DNA of 21,692 nucleotides, from contig WAQC01000115.1 in assembly GCA_015520425.1 (NCBI GenBank), forward strand, positions 1 through 21,692, written 5' to 3'. Shown here in pieces: positions 8,142 to 15,652 of this stretch (position 1 is its first letter; each line of letters begins with the position of its first letter). The stretch comes from Candidatus Pelearchaeum sp. (GTDB taxonomy: Archaea; Thermoproteota; Nitrososphaeria_A; Caldarchaeales; Caldarchaeaceae). A program made the position numbers and the translations under genes. The notes beneath the pieces were generated by a model that worked only from the letters and a program-made list of their open reading frames with translations, had not been told where the DNA came from and did no database searches.

Positions 8142-8454
8142 GAAGTCTAACCCTCACATACCAACCATACCCCAAGACAGAAGCTAGGGCGATTGTTGTG
8201 ATTAGTAATGAGAGCTGAGGAGCATAAGTTACTATCTGGATTAATAATGCTATGAAGATGCCTAATGCTGTGAAGAAGATAGGCTTAGCCACTTCCGACG
8301 CCTCTTTTAAATAGTCTTGATGCTTCTCTATGAGGTGCTGCGGAAATCTTACCGCGCGTATGCAAACAGTTAAACACGCGTACTCTGCTGCTGTCCTCTC
8401 CTTCCACGTGACCTGCTCGCCACAGAGCGGGCATTCAGCTCTCTCCATCACCAT
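8110..8454 (-). CDS. Small membrane protein with N-terminal zinc-finger motif, function unknown
   Basis: This 114-residue protein has CPLC (Cys8, Cys11) and later His40 and His45 in FPQHLIEKHQDY, a C-x2-C...H-x4-H arrangement with a long loop that could bind one zinc. Two hydrophobic helices follow (about 57-77 and 80-99), then a short basic tail, so the zinc knuckle probably faces the cytoplasm. No family is recognised. The shared TATA box at 8472-8480 would place transcription start near 8450, which favours either ATG 8454 or ATG 8448 as a leaderless start. The gene is divergent from endonuclease IV and converges on signal peptidase with a 32-nt overlap. Confidence 0.7.
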   Translation of the reverse strand: MVMERAECPLCGEQVTWKERTAAEYACLTVCIRAVRFPQHLIEKHQDYLKEASEVAKPIFFTALGIFIALLIQIVTYAPQLSLLITTIALASVLGYGWYVRVRLLRKYRRLQNV

Positions 8455-8469
8455 GATTAAGAGCCGATA

Positions 8470-8481
8470 CGTATTTAAGAG
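8470..8481. promoter_or_regulatory. Shared, near-palindromic TATA box for endonuclease IV and the zinc-finger membrane protein
   Basis: CGTATTTAAGAG reads as CTCTTAAATACG on the other strand, so it can serve as an archaeal TATA element both ways. Its centre (about 8475) is 27 nt from ATG 8503 on the right and 22 or 28 nt from ATG 8454 or 8448 on the left. Both genes would be leaderless or nearly so. There is no room for a second box in the 48-bp spacer. Confidence 0.5.
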
Positions 8482-8502
8482 TGGCCTAGCATATCAGATT
8501 TA

Positions 8503-9342
8503 ATGCTTCTAGGAGTTCATGTATCCATATCAGGCTCAATAGATAATGCTGTGGATAGGGCCGTAAAGCTAGGCTGCACCACGTTCCAGATATTCACAAG
8601 GAACCCGCGCGGATGGACCTATAAGAAATTGGGCAAGAAGGAGGTTGATAACTTCAGAGAGAAGTGTAAGGAGCATGGATATGAGGTAGCTATGGCTCAC
8701 ATGCCATATCTACCCAACATAGCGTCGCCCAAGAAGTTGATATACAACAAGTCTGTCAAATCGCTTATAACGGAACTTGAACGAAGCGGCGCATTAGGCT
8801 TAAAGTATCTAGTATGTCATGTTGGAAGCCATCTGGGAGCTGGCATAGACGCAGGGATACAGAAGGTAGCTGAAGCCTGCAATACAGCGCTATCAAAGAT
8901 TGACAACGATACCATACTCCTTCTAGAGAACATGGCGGGGCAACGCAATTCGTGTGGCAGCTCGTTTGAGGACCTTAGACGCATTTTGGATAAGATAGAA
9001 TATCCAGACAGGGTTGGAATATGCCTGGACACATGCCACCTCTTCGCAGCTGGCTATGATATACGAAGCCCAGAAAGCGTTGAGAAGACATTAGAAGAGT
9101 TTGATAATATAGTTGGTTTAAAACGGCTATATGCGGTGCATCTTAACGACTCAAAGGGTAGTCTAAAGAGCGGCCTAGATAGACACGAGCACATAGGGCA
9201 GGGAGAGATAGGTGAAAAGGGATTCCAGGCTTTCATAAATCATAAGGCAGTAAGGGACAAGCCAATGATATTGGAAACACCTGAGGATAAGCGGGGAAAT
9301 TTTGAGACCAACCTAAAGAAAGTCCGAAGCCTCTACAAGTAG
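8503..9342 (+). CDS. nfo: Endonuclease IV (AP endonuclease)
   Basis: This 279-residue zinc TIM-barrel enzyme cleaves DNA at abasic sites in base-excision repair. Conserved metal ligands are visible: His66 (AHMPYL), His106 (VCHVGSH), Glu142 (LLENMAG), Asp176 and His179 (LDTCHLF), His213 (VHLNDS), Asp226 and His228 (LDRHEHIG) and Glu258 (ILETP). The start segment LGVHVSISGSI is typical of the family, and length is normal. The ATG start sits 27 nt from the centre of a TATA box, so the transcript is predicted leaderless, in agreement with the lack of a Shine-Dalgarno. It ends 6 bp before a convergent gene. Confidence 0.95.
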   Translation: MLLGVHVSISGSIDNAVDRAVKLGCTTFQIFTRNPRGWTYKKLGKKEVDNFREKCKEHGYEVAMAHMPYLPNIASPKKLIYNKSVKSLITELERSGALGLKYLVCHVGSHLGAGIDAGIQKVAEACNTALSKIDNDTILLLENMAGQRNSCGSSFEDLRRILDKIEYPDRVGICLDTCHLFAAGYDIRSPESVEKTLEEFDNIVGLKRLYAVHLNDSKGSLKSGLDRHEHIGQGEIGEKGFQAFINHKAVRDKPMILETPEDKRGNFETNLKKVRSLYK

Positions 9343-9348
9343 AGCCCT

Positions 9349-9987
9349 CTATTGTCTGTTTAGTAGCTCTTCAGCGTATTTGATGAGCTTATCTAGAGCT
9401 GAGGCGTATTTTGATTCAGGAGCCACCCGTTCAACCAGCGATTTATAATACAAAATACGTTGGAGGAGCTCCTCAGCTTTCTGAATACTTCCCATCCTCA
9501 TAAAGACTCTTATCCGCGTTGCGTGTATTGTGGCTTCTAGTAAAGCCGTTTCTGCACGGGTAATCGCCTTCGGTCTTAAGCAGCCAACTACAACATTAAG
9601 TGGCGCGCAATAAACTTCGCATAGTTCATCAATCTCGTTAATTTCTGAAACTTCAAATTCTATATACGCATCAGCACCCGCTAGACGTGGTGTTAAAATC
9701 TTTACAGAAGGCTCAAAGCTATGACTCTTCTCAGAAACAAGCTTAGGAAATGTTGTCTCAAAAAATAGATACGCTTCGCTAACTATGTTTATTACTCCCT
9801 GTCTTTCTCTTCTCAAGTTTTTGTACGTTATTGTCCTCTTGTATGGTCTTAGCCTGATAGTGTGGTCATCAAGTAGCGTGAATCCTATCGGAGCTGCATG
9901 TGGAGTCTTATCAGGCTTTAATGTTGATACTATTGATTCATAGATTATCATAGGTTTCAAGCCAAGGTCTTTAGGCGTTGTTTTCAA
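9349..9987 (-). CDS. DUF447 family protein, predicted flavin-binding
   Basis: The 212-residue protein starts with the DUF447 signature: IIYESIVSTL (about 14-23), TPHAAPIGF (28-36) and RLRPYKRTITYKNL (45-58), followed by a helical C-terminal part. The N-terminal half resembles split-barrel FMN-binding proteins. Its biochemical role is not established to my knowledge. Its ATG overlaps the stop of the upstream CitG-like gene by 4 nt (ATGA), so the two are an operon and probably act together. Homologues are, as I recall, common in organisms with tetrahydromethanopterin, which fits the pterin genes earlier in this window. That link is inference. The alternative is an unrelated flavin protein. Confidence 0.8.
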   Translation of the reverse strand: MKTTPKDLGLKPMIIYESIVSTLKPDKTPHAAPIGFTLLDDHTIRLRPYKRTITYKNLRRERQGVINIVSEAYLFFETTFPKLVSEKSHSFEPSVKILTPRLAGADAYIEFEVSEINEIDELCEVYCAPLNVVVGCLRPKAITRAETALLEATIHATRIRVFMRMGSIQKAEELLQRILYYKSLVERVAPESKYASALDKLIKYAEELLNRQ

Positions 9988-10850
9988 GGTCGCCAGCCCT
10001 CCAATAGCAGTAAGGAGAATGAGGCTGCTAGAATATCTGCCGTAGACGCTGGCCGCCAGCCGCTCTTAGAGAAAACTCTCACAAGCCACGCTAGTAGCTC
10101 ACCTCTCTTACGCCTCTCCTTTTCCCGCAGAACTTTACTAGCATATTTGGAGGCAAGAACCGCAGCCTTGTAGCCGTTTCTCCTAGCTATATTAGTATCA
10201 GGAAAAAAAGCCAATATGTTGAGAAACGTCATGACAGCTGCCTCATTAATCTCTATACCAGCGCATAGTTGTTTCTTAAGAAATTTATAACCAAACATGT
10301 GGGTTGCTTGGTAGTTAGTGGCATATTCGTGAGCTATGGTGTCAAAATGTGAATACGGCTTAAAAGCATCAACTACCGTTATCTTTTCTTGAATTATTCT
10401 CCTCTCAGTTTCGGGCTTTCTTACATCTAGGTAAGCCACACGCCCCAAGCCAGCGGGTCTAACGAGTTTTATCGCTCTGAATATGCTTATAGTGTCTCTA
10501 TAATCCATGTTGAGTAGGGTTGTTTTAAGAGCTGTTCGGAGAGAGTCGGCTCTCTTAACCTTTCCCGCAGCAGCTGCTATGGGCATCAGGAGAAGTATAG
10601 CCCCTAGATGTGTATTCCCTTCATGCTGCCATGAGAGCATGGTTTTACATGCCTGCTCTATAATAGCTCCCATAGCTCTATTATTGAGCGCTGCCTCGCG
10701 GAAATGAGGATATAGAGATGCTATAGATGCTAGGAAACATTCAAACCCCCGCCGCCGCGACTCCCTATCAACCAGCCCAGGCTTTGGCGTCGTGCTCAGC
10801 TCAAGTAGAAGGGCTAACTGCATGCAACTAGCGACGTTATCCGCATCCAC
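9984..10850 (-). CDS. CitG-like protein (triphosphoribosyl-dephospho-CoA synthase family)
   Basis: This 288-residue helical protein has the CitG family motifs TPKPGLVDR (21-29), EGNTHLGAILLL (77-88) and DTNIARRNG (218-226). Characterised CitG transfers the ribose of ATP to dephospho-CoA, releasing adenine, to make the citrate-lyase prosthetic group precursor. No citrate lyase gene is present here, and the DUF447 gene overlaps its end by 4 nt. The start is GTG 10850; a TATA box centred 26 nt upstream (about 10876) predicts a leaderless message. Given the nearby methanopterin genes, a ribosyl transfer in pterin cofactor synthesis is a reasonable hypothesis. The family assignment is strong, but the substrate is unknown. 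Confidence 0.85.
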   Translation of the reverse strand: MDADNVASCMQLALLLELSTTPKPGLVDRESRRRGFECFLASIASLYPHFREAALNNRAMGAIIEQACKTMLSWQHEGNTHLGAILLLMPIAAAAGKVKRADSLRTALKTTLLNMDYRDTISIFRAIKLVRPAGLGRVAYLDVRKPETERRIIQEKITVVDAFKPYSHFDTIAHEYATNYQATHMFGYKFLKKQLCAGIEINEAAVMTFLNILAFFPDTNIARRNGYKAAVLASKYASKVLREKERRKRGELLAWLVRVFSKSGWRPASTADILAASFSLLLLEGWRP

Positions 10851-10869
10851 CTAGTCAGCCCCTCCGACG

Positions 10870-10881
10870 ATAATTTATACT
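10870..10881. promoter_or_regulatory. TATA-like box in the CitG-like/dppB divergent spacer
   Basis: TAATTTATACTA reads TAGTATAAATTA leftward, a good archaeal TATA element whose centre is 26 nt before GTG 10850. Rightward, the same box or the adjacent TTATTATTA (about 10887-10895) could drive the permease gene at 10920. Confidence 0.45.
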
Positions 10882-10919
10882 AACCTTATTATTAGAGCAG
10901 AGCAGCGATTTAAAAAGGC

Positions 10920-11966
10920 ATGGGACTTGGGAGAACGCTGCTTATACGCGGCTTATCCCTGTTGTTAGTAGTCTTCGTGGTTCTCTTAATGGTGGTTATA
11001 GTCCTAGGCGCTACTGGTGTTTCTGACAAGATACTAAAGGCGTATGTTAGTGAGGAGCTTCGCCAAATCAGGCAAGAGCTGTCGCAACGTATAAGAGACC
11101 CGCAGGAGCTTGAGAAGGCGCTTGAAGCGTATAAGCTAGATTTGGAGAGGGCGTTTGGGCTTGACAAACCCTGGTACTTCAGGCTTCCTGATATGGTTCG
11201 CCGCGTTGTGATGCTAGACCTAGGCACATCAAGAACAATAACATCATTCTCAGGAAGCAATAAAGTGTCTGACATAATATTGGAGAGGATACCAAATACG
11301 GTGATACTAGTAACCGTAGCGGTAATGTTGAGCGCTCTGGTTGGAATATCCGCGGGAGTTAAGATAGCTACGCGGGTAGGCTCTCTACTTGATAGGATAA
11401 CCTCATACTTCTCAGCAGTCTCCTACGCTTTACCCTCATGGTGGACGGGGATAATATTCATCCTGATATTCTCGTTCTATTTTCGTTTATTGCCTCCTGG
11501 GGGTATGTATAGCACTCCACCGCCTCAGGAACCTCTGGCACGCTTATTAGACCTAATGCTTCACGCCGTCTTGCCTGTCCTAACTCTTATGGCAGCAATC
11601 TTAGGTGGATGGATTTACGTCTCCAGAACAATAGTCCTCAACGTGGCGCAGGAAGATTTTGTTAGCGCTGCGAGAGCTAAAGGATTACCTGAGAGAATCG
11701 TTATGCGCCGCTATATCTTAAGAGCATCAACTCCCCCAATCCTGACAAACATAGTATTCGGCATAGCGGGCTCTTTAGGCGGCGCTATACTAACCGAAAC
11801 CGTGTTCAGATGGCCTGGAATGGGGCTCCTCTACTACGAAGCCATAACCGCATTTGACGAGCCGCTAATAATAGCCCTCACCTTCATCTTCACCCTAATC
11901 TACGCTGCTGCGCGCTTCATCCTAGAGATACTATACGTCTCGTTGGACCCTAGGGTGAGGTACTGA
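10920..11966 (+). CDS. ABC transporter permease, DppB/OppB family
   Basis: This 348-residue inner-membrane subunit belongs to a peptide/nickel-type ABC importer. A first membrane helix (about 8-30) is followed by an external segment with a charged helical stretch (residues 45-80, rich in Glu, Gln and Arg), then five further helices. The cytoplasmic EAA-type loop that docks on the ATPase is at about 247-270 (FVSAARAKGLPERIVMRR). The motif FRWPGMGLLYYEAI near the end is typical of DppB. The ATG start follows a divergent promoter region. Its stop overlaps the next permease by one base (TGATG), so the pair is co-translated. Substrate cannot be read from sequence; di- or oligopeptides are the usual guess. 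Confidence 0.9.
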   Translation: MGLGRTLLIRGLSLLLVVFVVLLMVVIVLGATGVSDKILKAYVSEELRQIRQELSQRIRDPQELEKALEAYKLDLERAFGLDKPWYFRLPDMVRRVVMLDLGTSRTITSFSGSNKVSDIILERIPNTVILVTVAVMLSALVGISAGVKIATRVGSLLDRITSYFSAVSYALPSWWTGIIFILIFSFYFRLLPPGGMYSTPPPQEPLARLLDLMLHAVLPVLTLMAAILGGWIYVSRTIVLNVAQEDFVSAARAKGLPERIVMRRYILRASTPPILTNIVFGIAGSLGGAILTETVFRWPGMGLLYYEAITAFDEPLIIALTFIFTLIYAAARFILEILYVSLDPRVRY

Positions 11967-13408
11967 TGGCGGAAACCCGTCGTGAGGCGTGGAGAGTTTT
12001 CTGGTCCTCAAATATCTCAAAACTGGGAATTACTCTATTGGCAATTTTGGTTATAGTGTCGCTTTATGTAGTCTTCACATATCCGCTTGACTTCGGGCTG
12101 AAATACTGGAATAACCCAAGCCACTGGGTTGACTATCCCAAGGGGGTTCCGCCAGAATGGACGAAATACTTCACATCCGAGAATGTTACAGAGCATAGAA
12201 TATACACGATATATGTTCCATCTGAGAGTAGGTTCGTAGAATCCGCGGGGCTTTACATCAAGAGATATAGCATAACGTTTGATTACCAGTATGATGAGTT
12301 TCCCAGCTTTCTCTCCTTCACAGTATTTAACGTAACGTTTAGCCGCGAACCACCAATAATATTCCTTGAGATTTCCAGACCTGATGGTGTATCTGCGCGG
12401 ATTTACACGCTTGCCGTCCCTGGCCCCCAAGAAGGTGAAGAGGCGCCATATATGAGATATTCTGAGACCCCTTTCCGTGTTTTTCTAAGCGGCGATCCCA
12501 GCGTTGCGCAACAACTCTCACGTATGCTCAAACGAGATTTTGACATCAGCCTAACGCCTACCGAGATAAACACCATAGGCCCTGAGAAAATACTATTCGG
12601 GAAGCCCGATGTAGGGAAGAACTTTACCGTACTTAAGGGTGTTTATCGTGTGGATGTTGTATTAGCATCTGGCGATGAGGAGGACTCGGTTGGTTATGTT
12701 AGGTTTGTGGTTGCTGGTAATGTGTATGGATGGGTTGGAACAGATTCCCTAGGCCGCGACCTCGCTGTAGGGCTGCTATTTGGATTTCCTGTAGCCCTTC
12801 TTATAGGCGTGGTAACCACAACACTGACCACCGCAGTTGGAACCTCTGCAGGAATAATAAGCGGCTACATCGGTGGCAAGACAGACGACATAATACAGCG
12901 AATAGCCGATATAATAAACAACATACCACTACTACCGATTCTAATATTCCTGATATTCATTCTAAAGCCCAGCATCTGGCTTATAGTCTTCCTACTCGTG
13001 GCTTTTGGCTGGCCTGGCCTTACTATAATAGTGAGGTCTATGATATTACAGTTGAGAACTAGCCAGCTCGTTGAGGCGGAGGTTGCTCTTGGAGCTTCCA
13101 AATGGCGTATAATGTTTAGACATATCTTCCCGCAGATAGCGCCTTTCATCTTCGCCCAAATGATTTTCGCCACGCCAACAGCTATCTTGGCAGAAGCAGC
13201 TCTGAGCTTCTTGGGCCTAGGCGACCCCTCACTACCCACGTGGGGGCAGATACTAAACTACGGATTTAGAGACGGCGGGGTATATGTTGGATACTGGTGG
13301 TGGATAGTTCCACCAGGCCTGCTAATAGTCCTGACCGCAATCACATTCGTCTTCCTAGCTCTCGGGCTAGAGCCTGTGGTAAATCCTAGGCTTAGAAGAT
13401 TCAAGTGA
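11966..13408 (+). CDS. ABC transporter permease, DppC/OppC family, with a large extracellular insertion
   Basis: This 480-residue protein is the partner permease. Helix 1 (about 19-38) is followed by some 215 residues before the family motif WVGTDSLGRDLAVGLLFG (256-273). Usual DppC proteins have only a few dozen residues there, so about 170 extra residues form an extracytoplasmic domain (roughly 45-250) with beta-rich, aromatic-rich composition. The rest is standard: a helix pair, the EAA loop EAEVALGASKWRIMFRHIFPQ starting near 370, and SFLGLGDPSLPTWG near 415-430. It overlaps dppB by one base. No ATPase or solute-binding gene follows; the next gene converges 9 bp away. Confidence 0.9.
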   Translation: MAETRREAWRVFWSSNISKLGITLLAILVIVSLYVVFTYPLDFGLKYWNNPSHWVDYPKGVPPEWTKYFTSENVTEHRIYTIYVPSESRFVESAGLYIKRYSITFDYQYDEFPSFLSFTVFNVTFSREPPIIFLEISRPDGVSARIYTLAVPGPQEGEEAPYMRYSETPFRVFLSGDPSVAQQLSRMLKRDFDISLTPTEINTIGPEKILFGKPDVGKNFTVLKGVYRVDVVLASGDEEDSVGYVRFVVAGNVYGWVGTDSLGRDLAVGLLFGFPVALLIGVVTTTLTTAVGTSAGIISGYIGGKTDDIIQRIADIINNIPLLPILIFLIFILKPSIWLIVFLLVAFGWPGLTIIVRSMILQLRTSQLVEAEVALGASKWRIMFRHIFPQIAPFIFAQMIFATPTAILAEAALSFLGLGDPSLPTWGQILNYGFRDGGVYVGYWWWIVPPGLLIVLTAITFVFLALGLEPVVNPRLRRFK

Positions 13409-13417
13409 GGCAGATTA

Positions 13418-14263
13418 TCATATAGCCAGGCTTACGTAAGCTAGGGCAAGCCCCAGTATGAGTGATATTGGCAGGCCTGGGACTGCTCTCCATTTCTTAA
13501 GGAGCTGAAGAGTTAGGTAGAATCCTATGAGGATTCCTAGGCTGGTCATTATGCCTGAGACTATGCTAAAGTTGGCTATCACGAATGCCAGCAGTATGGA
13601 GTAGAAGAATAAGTCGCCCAAGCCTATGCTTATCCCTCTAAAATCCACCATTAAACCCTGCAGACTATGGGAGTCCTCGCTTCCTAACGCCCTTAAATGG
13701 CCGCGGAATATCGCATATATGTCATAGGCAGAGATTAACAATACGAGCACTATCGTAGTCCAGAAAGGGATGCTAAACCCCAGTATTGTTCCAGCAGCAG
13801 CTGCTACGTAAGAGAGACCCACAACCGAGGCCAGTTCAATTTCGCGATAAACCACGAGTAAAATAGCCAGAGTTATGAGCAATGATGCGATTACATTATA
13901 GTTACTTGAAAATAGTGGTGAGATTTCAAGGAAGAATAAAGTAGTGGAGAATGCTATTATGCTGAGAATAGAGAATATGAATATTCTCAGGAGAATCCTA
14001 TAGCGGCTCACTATTGTAATTAGTATGAAGCTCCCCACGAATATCAGGCCAACAACTATGAGAGCGTTTATGTATGGTGATACATTTGTTAATGCCTGTT
14101 CTGGCGGAGCCTCAGCAGGAGGCTCTGGTGCTGGAGTTATGACAGGCTGGGGGAGAGATAATCTAGATAGGTAGAGGAGAAGCGATAGTATGAAGGCTAT
14201 GAACAATGTTAGCATAACTGGAACTAGATGTAGAAGAGAGGTCGTAGGTCTTTGGCCATTCAT
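13418..14263 (-). CDS. Presenilin/signal-peptide-peptidase-like intramembrane aspartyl protease
   Basis: This 281-residue multi-pass membrane protein has the three hallmarks of family A22 proteases: the YD motif (SAYDIYAIF, Asp181), GxGD (SIGLGDLFF, Asp217) and a PxLP motif (PGLP, 262-265, in place of the usual PALP). About nine hydrophobic segments are visible, with a Pro/Glu-rich external loop at 37-58. Such enzymes cut membrane helices, for example leftover signal peptides. Its physiological substrate is unknown. ATG 14263 lies 27 nt from the centre of a TATA box at 14285-14295, so a leaderless transcript is predicted. It converges on the permease gene with a 9-bp gap. Confidence 0.9.
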   Translation of the reverse strand: MNGQRPTTSLLHLVPVMLTLFIAFILSLLLYLSRLSLPQPVITPAPEPPAEAPPEQALTNVSPYINALIVVGLIFVGSFILITIVSRYRILLRIFIFSILSIIAFSTTLFFLEISPLFSSNYNVIASLLITLAILLVVYREIELASVVGLSYVAAAAGTILGFSIPFWTTIVLVLLISAYDIYAIFRGHLRALGSEDSHSLQGLMVDFRGISIGLGDLFFYSILLAFVIANFSIVSGIMTSLGILIGFYLTLQLLKKWRAVPGLPISLILGLALAYVSLAI

Positions 14264-14283
14264 CTAACGCGCTACTTTGATAA

Positions 14284-14297
14284 CCTTTATTTAAGCC
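14284..14297. promoter_or_regulatory. Shared, near-palindromic TATA box for the presenilin-like and Trm112-like genes
   Basis: CCTTTATTTAAGCC reads GGCTTAAATAAAGG on the other strand. Its centre (about 14290) is 27 nt from ATG 14263 leftward and 32 nt from ATG 14322 rightward. An upstream in-frame ATG at 14301 is only about 11 nt from the box and would lie outside any transcript started from it. Confidence 0.5.
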
Positions 14298-14321
14298 CAT
14301 ATGCAATTTAGAAAAACGTAC

Positions 14322-14708
14322 ATGAAGTATCGGTTAATGGATTTGTTGGCGTGCCCGATTTGTAAAACCTTCCCCCTTAGGCTATTCGTGTTCAGTGTAC
14401 GTAACATAAAGCCCACCACAAGTATTAGAAGATGCGAGCTCTACTGCGCATACCATGGAGATTTTATCAAGAACTTAAGTGAAACAGACTGTGCAACATG
14501 CTATGGGAAGGAGATTAGTGATGGATTGTTGGAATGCGCTAATTGTGGAAGGTGGTATCCGATAGAAGAGGATATACCGCGTATGCTTCCTGACGACTTG
14601 AGGAATAGACAGCAGGATGAGGCTTTTCTCATCAAGTGGAAGAATAGGATACCACAGCATATATTGAATGAAGGAAAGCCATTTTCTCTATTGCATGAAC
14701 ATACTTAA
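14322..14708 (+). CDS. Trm112-like zinc protein
   Basis: Starting from ATG 14322 the protein is 128 residues and begins MKYRLMDLLACPICK, the usual Trm112 opening. Zinc ligands are Cys11, Cys14 and Cys72, Cys75 in the ECANCGRWYPIEEDIPRML block, which is also a family hallmark. Additional cysteines at 38, 42, 57 and 60 could form a second site. Trm112 proteins activate SAM-dependent methyltransferases that act on tRNA, rRNA and release factors. The frame is open to an ATG at 14301, but the TATA box at 14285-14295 makes that start unlikely. It is followed 15 bp later by an FAD-type protein, probably in one transcript. Confidence 0.82.
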   Translation: MKYRLMDLLACPICKTFPLRLFVFSVRNIKPTTSIRRCELYCAYHGDFIKNLSETDCATCYGKEISDGLLECANCGRWYPIEEDIPRMLPDDLRNRQQDEAFLIKWKNRIPQHILNEGKPFSLLHEHT

Positions 14709-14723
14709 CAGCGGCGGCTATGG

Positions 14724-15587
14724 ATGAGAAGTGATGACGTAGTCATTTTAGGTGGAAATGTGTGCGGTGTAGGGATAGCGGTAGCGTTATCGCGGGCAGG
14801 CTATAGCGTTAAGATACTGGAGAGGGGGCGTAGGCTCAGAGGGCTTAGCATAATAGACTTGGTTAGAGAAGACCAGCTCTCATTTCTGGGGGTAGAGCCG
14901 CATAATGTATTGGAGAATGAGATAAACCACGTAACTATAGTAGATGACGAAGGTGCTTCAACAATTCATCACAATAATAGACTCTATGTATGCAGGATTA
15001 CAGACCTCCTAGAACGCGCCGCCGCATATAACCAGCTGCGCATATCATTTGGTGCATCAACCAGTTTGATTAACCAACTAATATCTAGCGATACGGGTAT
15101 TGTTATTGACTGCGAATCTACCAGCAGTTCTGGTTTTCCTGTTGTGAGTTATATCTATGCATCTGAGCACTGTGATTATGGGGGTTTAGTTATTGACTTA
15201 TCGTCTAGCGGTTTTAGAATTGTTGTTGAATACCGTGAGGGGTTTTTACTCGTTCATGATGTAGGTAATCCAAATTTGGTAAAACAAGCCTCCTGGTTGG
15301 CAGAAAGCCGATACTACTTAGCCAAGCCCTTACCAAATGCTGACAGACGGCCAGCACGCTGTGGCCGTGCGTCAAATAAATGCTTTTCTCCGCTGGGAAG
15401 CGCGGTGGCCGAATTGATGGACGCAACATACTGCGCGGCAAATATCGTTAATAATGGCTGTAAAGAGGCTGAATCCACTTTCTACGACTTTTTCCAATTT
15501 CTAGAGAAGAAGCTAACAGTCGGATATTACGCTAGGGAGCAAATAACCCACATTGTTAGGGCATTTTACGAATCGCGCATGGGGTAG
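14724..15587 (+). CDS. Short FAD/NAD-dependent oxidoreductase-like protein, substrate unknown
   Basis: The 287-residue protein opens with a Rossmann unit: VVILGGNVCGVGIAVALSRAGYSVKILER (residues about 6-34, given here as its landmarks only: strand, Gly-rich turn, helix, terminal Glu). The turn reads GGNVCG rather than the usual GxGxxG spacing GAGxAG. A GLSIIDL segment and a second-half helix-rich region resemble flavin-dependent geranylgeranyl-reductase-like oxidoreductases, but the protein is about 100 residues shorter than these. Residues 210-235 (RRPARCGRASNKCFSPLGSA) are cysteine-containing and may correspond to the FAD-contacting region near the end of the family. Start ATG 14724 is used because the ATG at 14720 hits a stop after four codons. 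A degenerating or minimal enzyme is possible. Confidence 0.6.
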   Translation: MRSDDVVILGGNVCGVGIAVALSRAGYSVKILERGRRLRGLSIIDLVREDQLSFLGVEPHNVLENEINHVTIVDDEGASTIHHNNRLYVCRITDLLERAAAYNQLRISFGASTSLINQLISSDTGIVIDCESTSSSGFPVVSYIYASEHCDYGGLVIDLSSSGFRIVVEYREGFLLVHDVGNPNLVKQASWLAESRYYLAKPLPNADRRPARCGRASNKCFSPLGSAVAELMDATYCAANIVNNGCKEAESTFYDFFQFLEKKLTVGYYAREQITHIVRAFYESRMG

Positions 15588-15594
15588 GCTGAGC

Positions 15595-15607
15595 GTTAAA
15601 TTTATCT
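15595..15607 (+). promoter_or_regulatory. Promoter of the alba gene
   Basis: GTTAAATTTATC (about 15595-15606) is a good TATA element. A start site near 15627 leaves a leader of about 25 nt that carries GGTGA some 10 nt before ATG 15653, so this abundant protein gets a leadered, Shine-Dalgarno-assisted message unlike several neighbours. Confidence 0.45.
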
Positions 15608-15652
15608 ATTGACGATAACATCGGCGTATTTGCAGTCAGCGGTGAAACGAGA

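Noticed and set aside
12035..12430. Leftward 131-codon frame inside dppC insertion region
   Set aside because: The sense frame is continuous with both permease ends and encodes the extracellular insertion; the antisense frame has no family signal.
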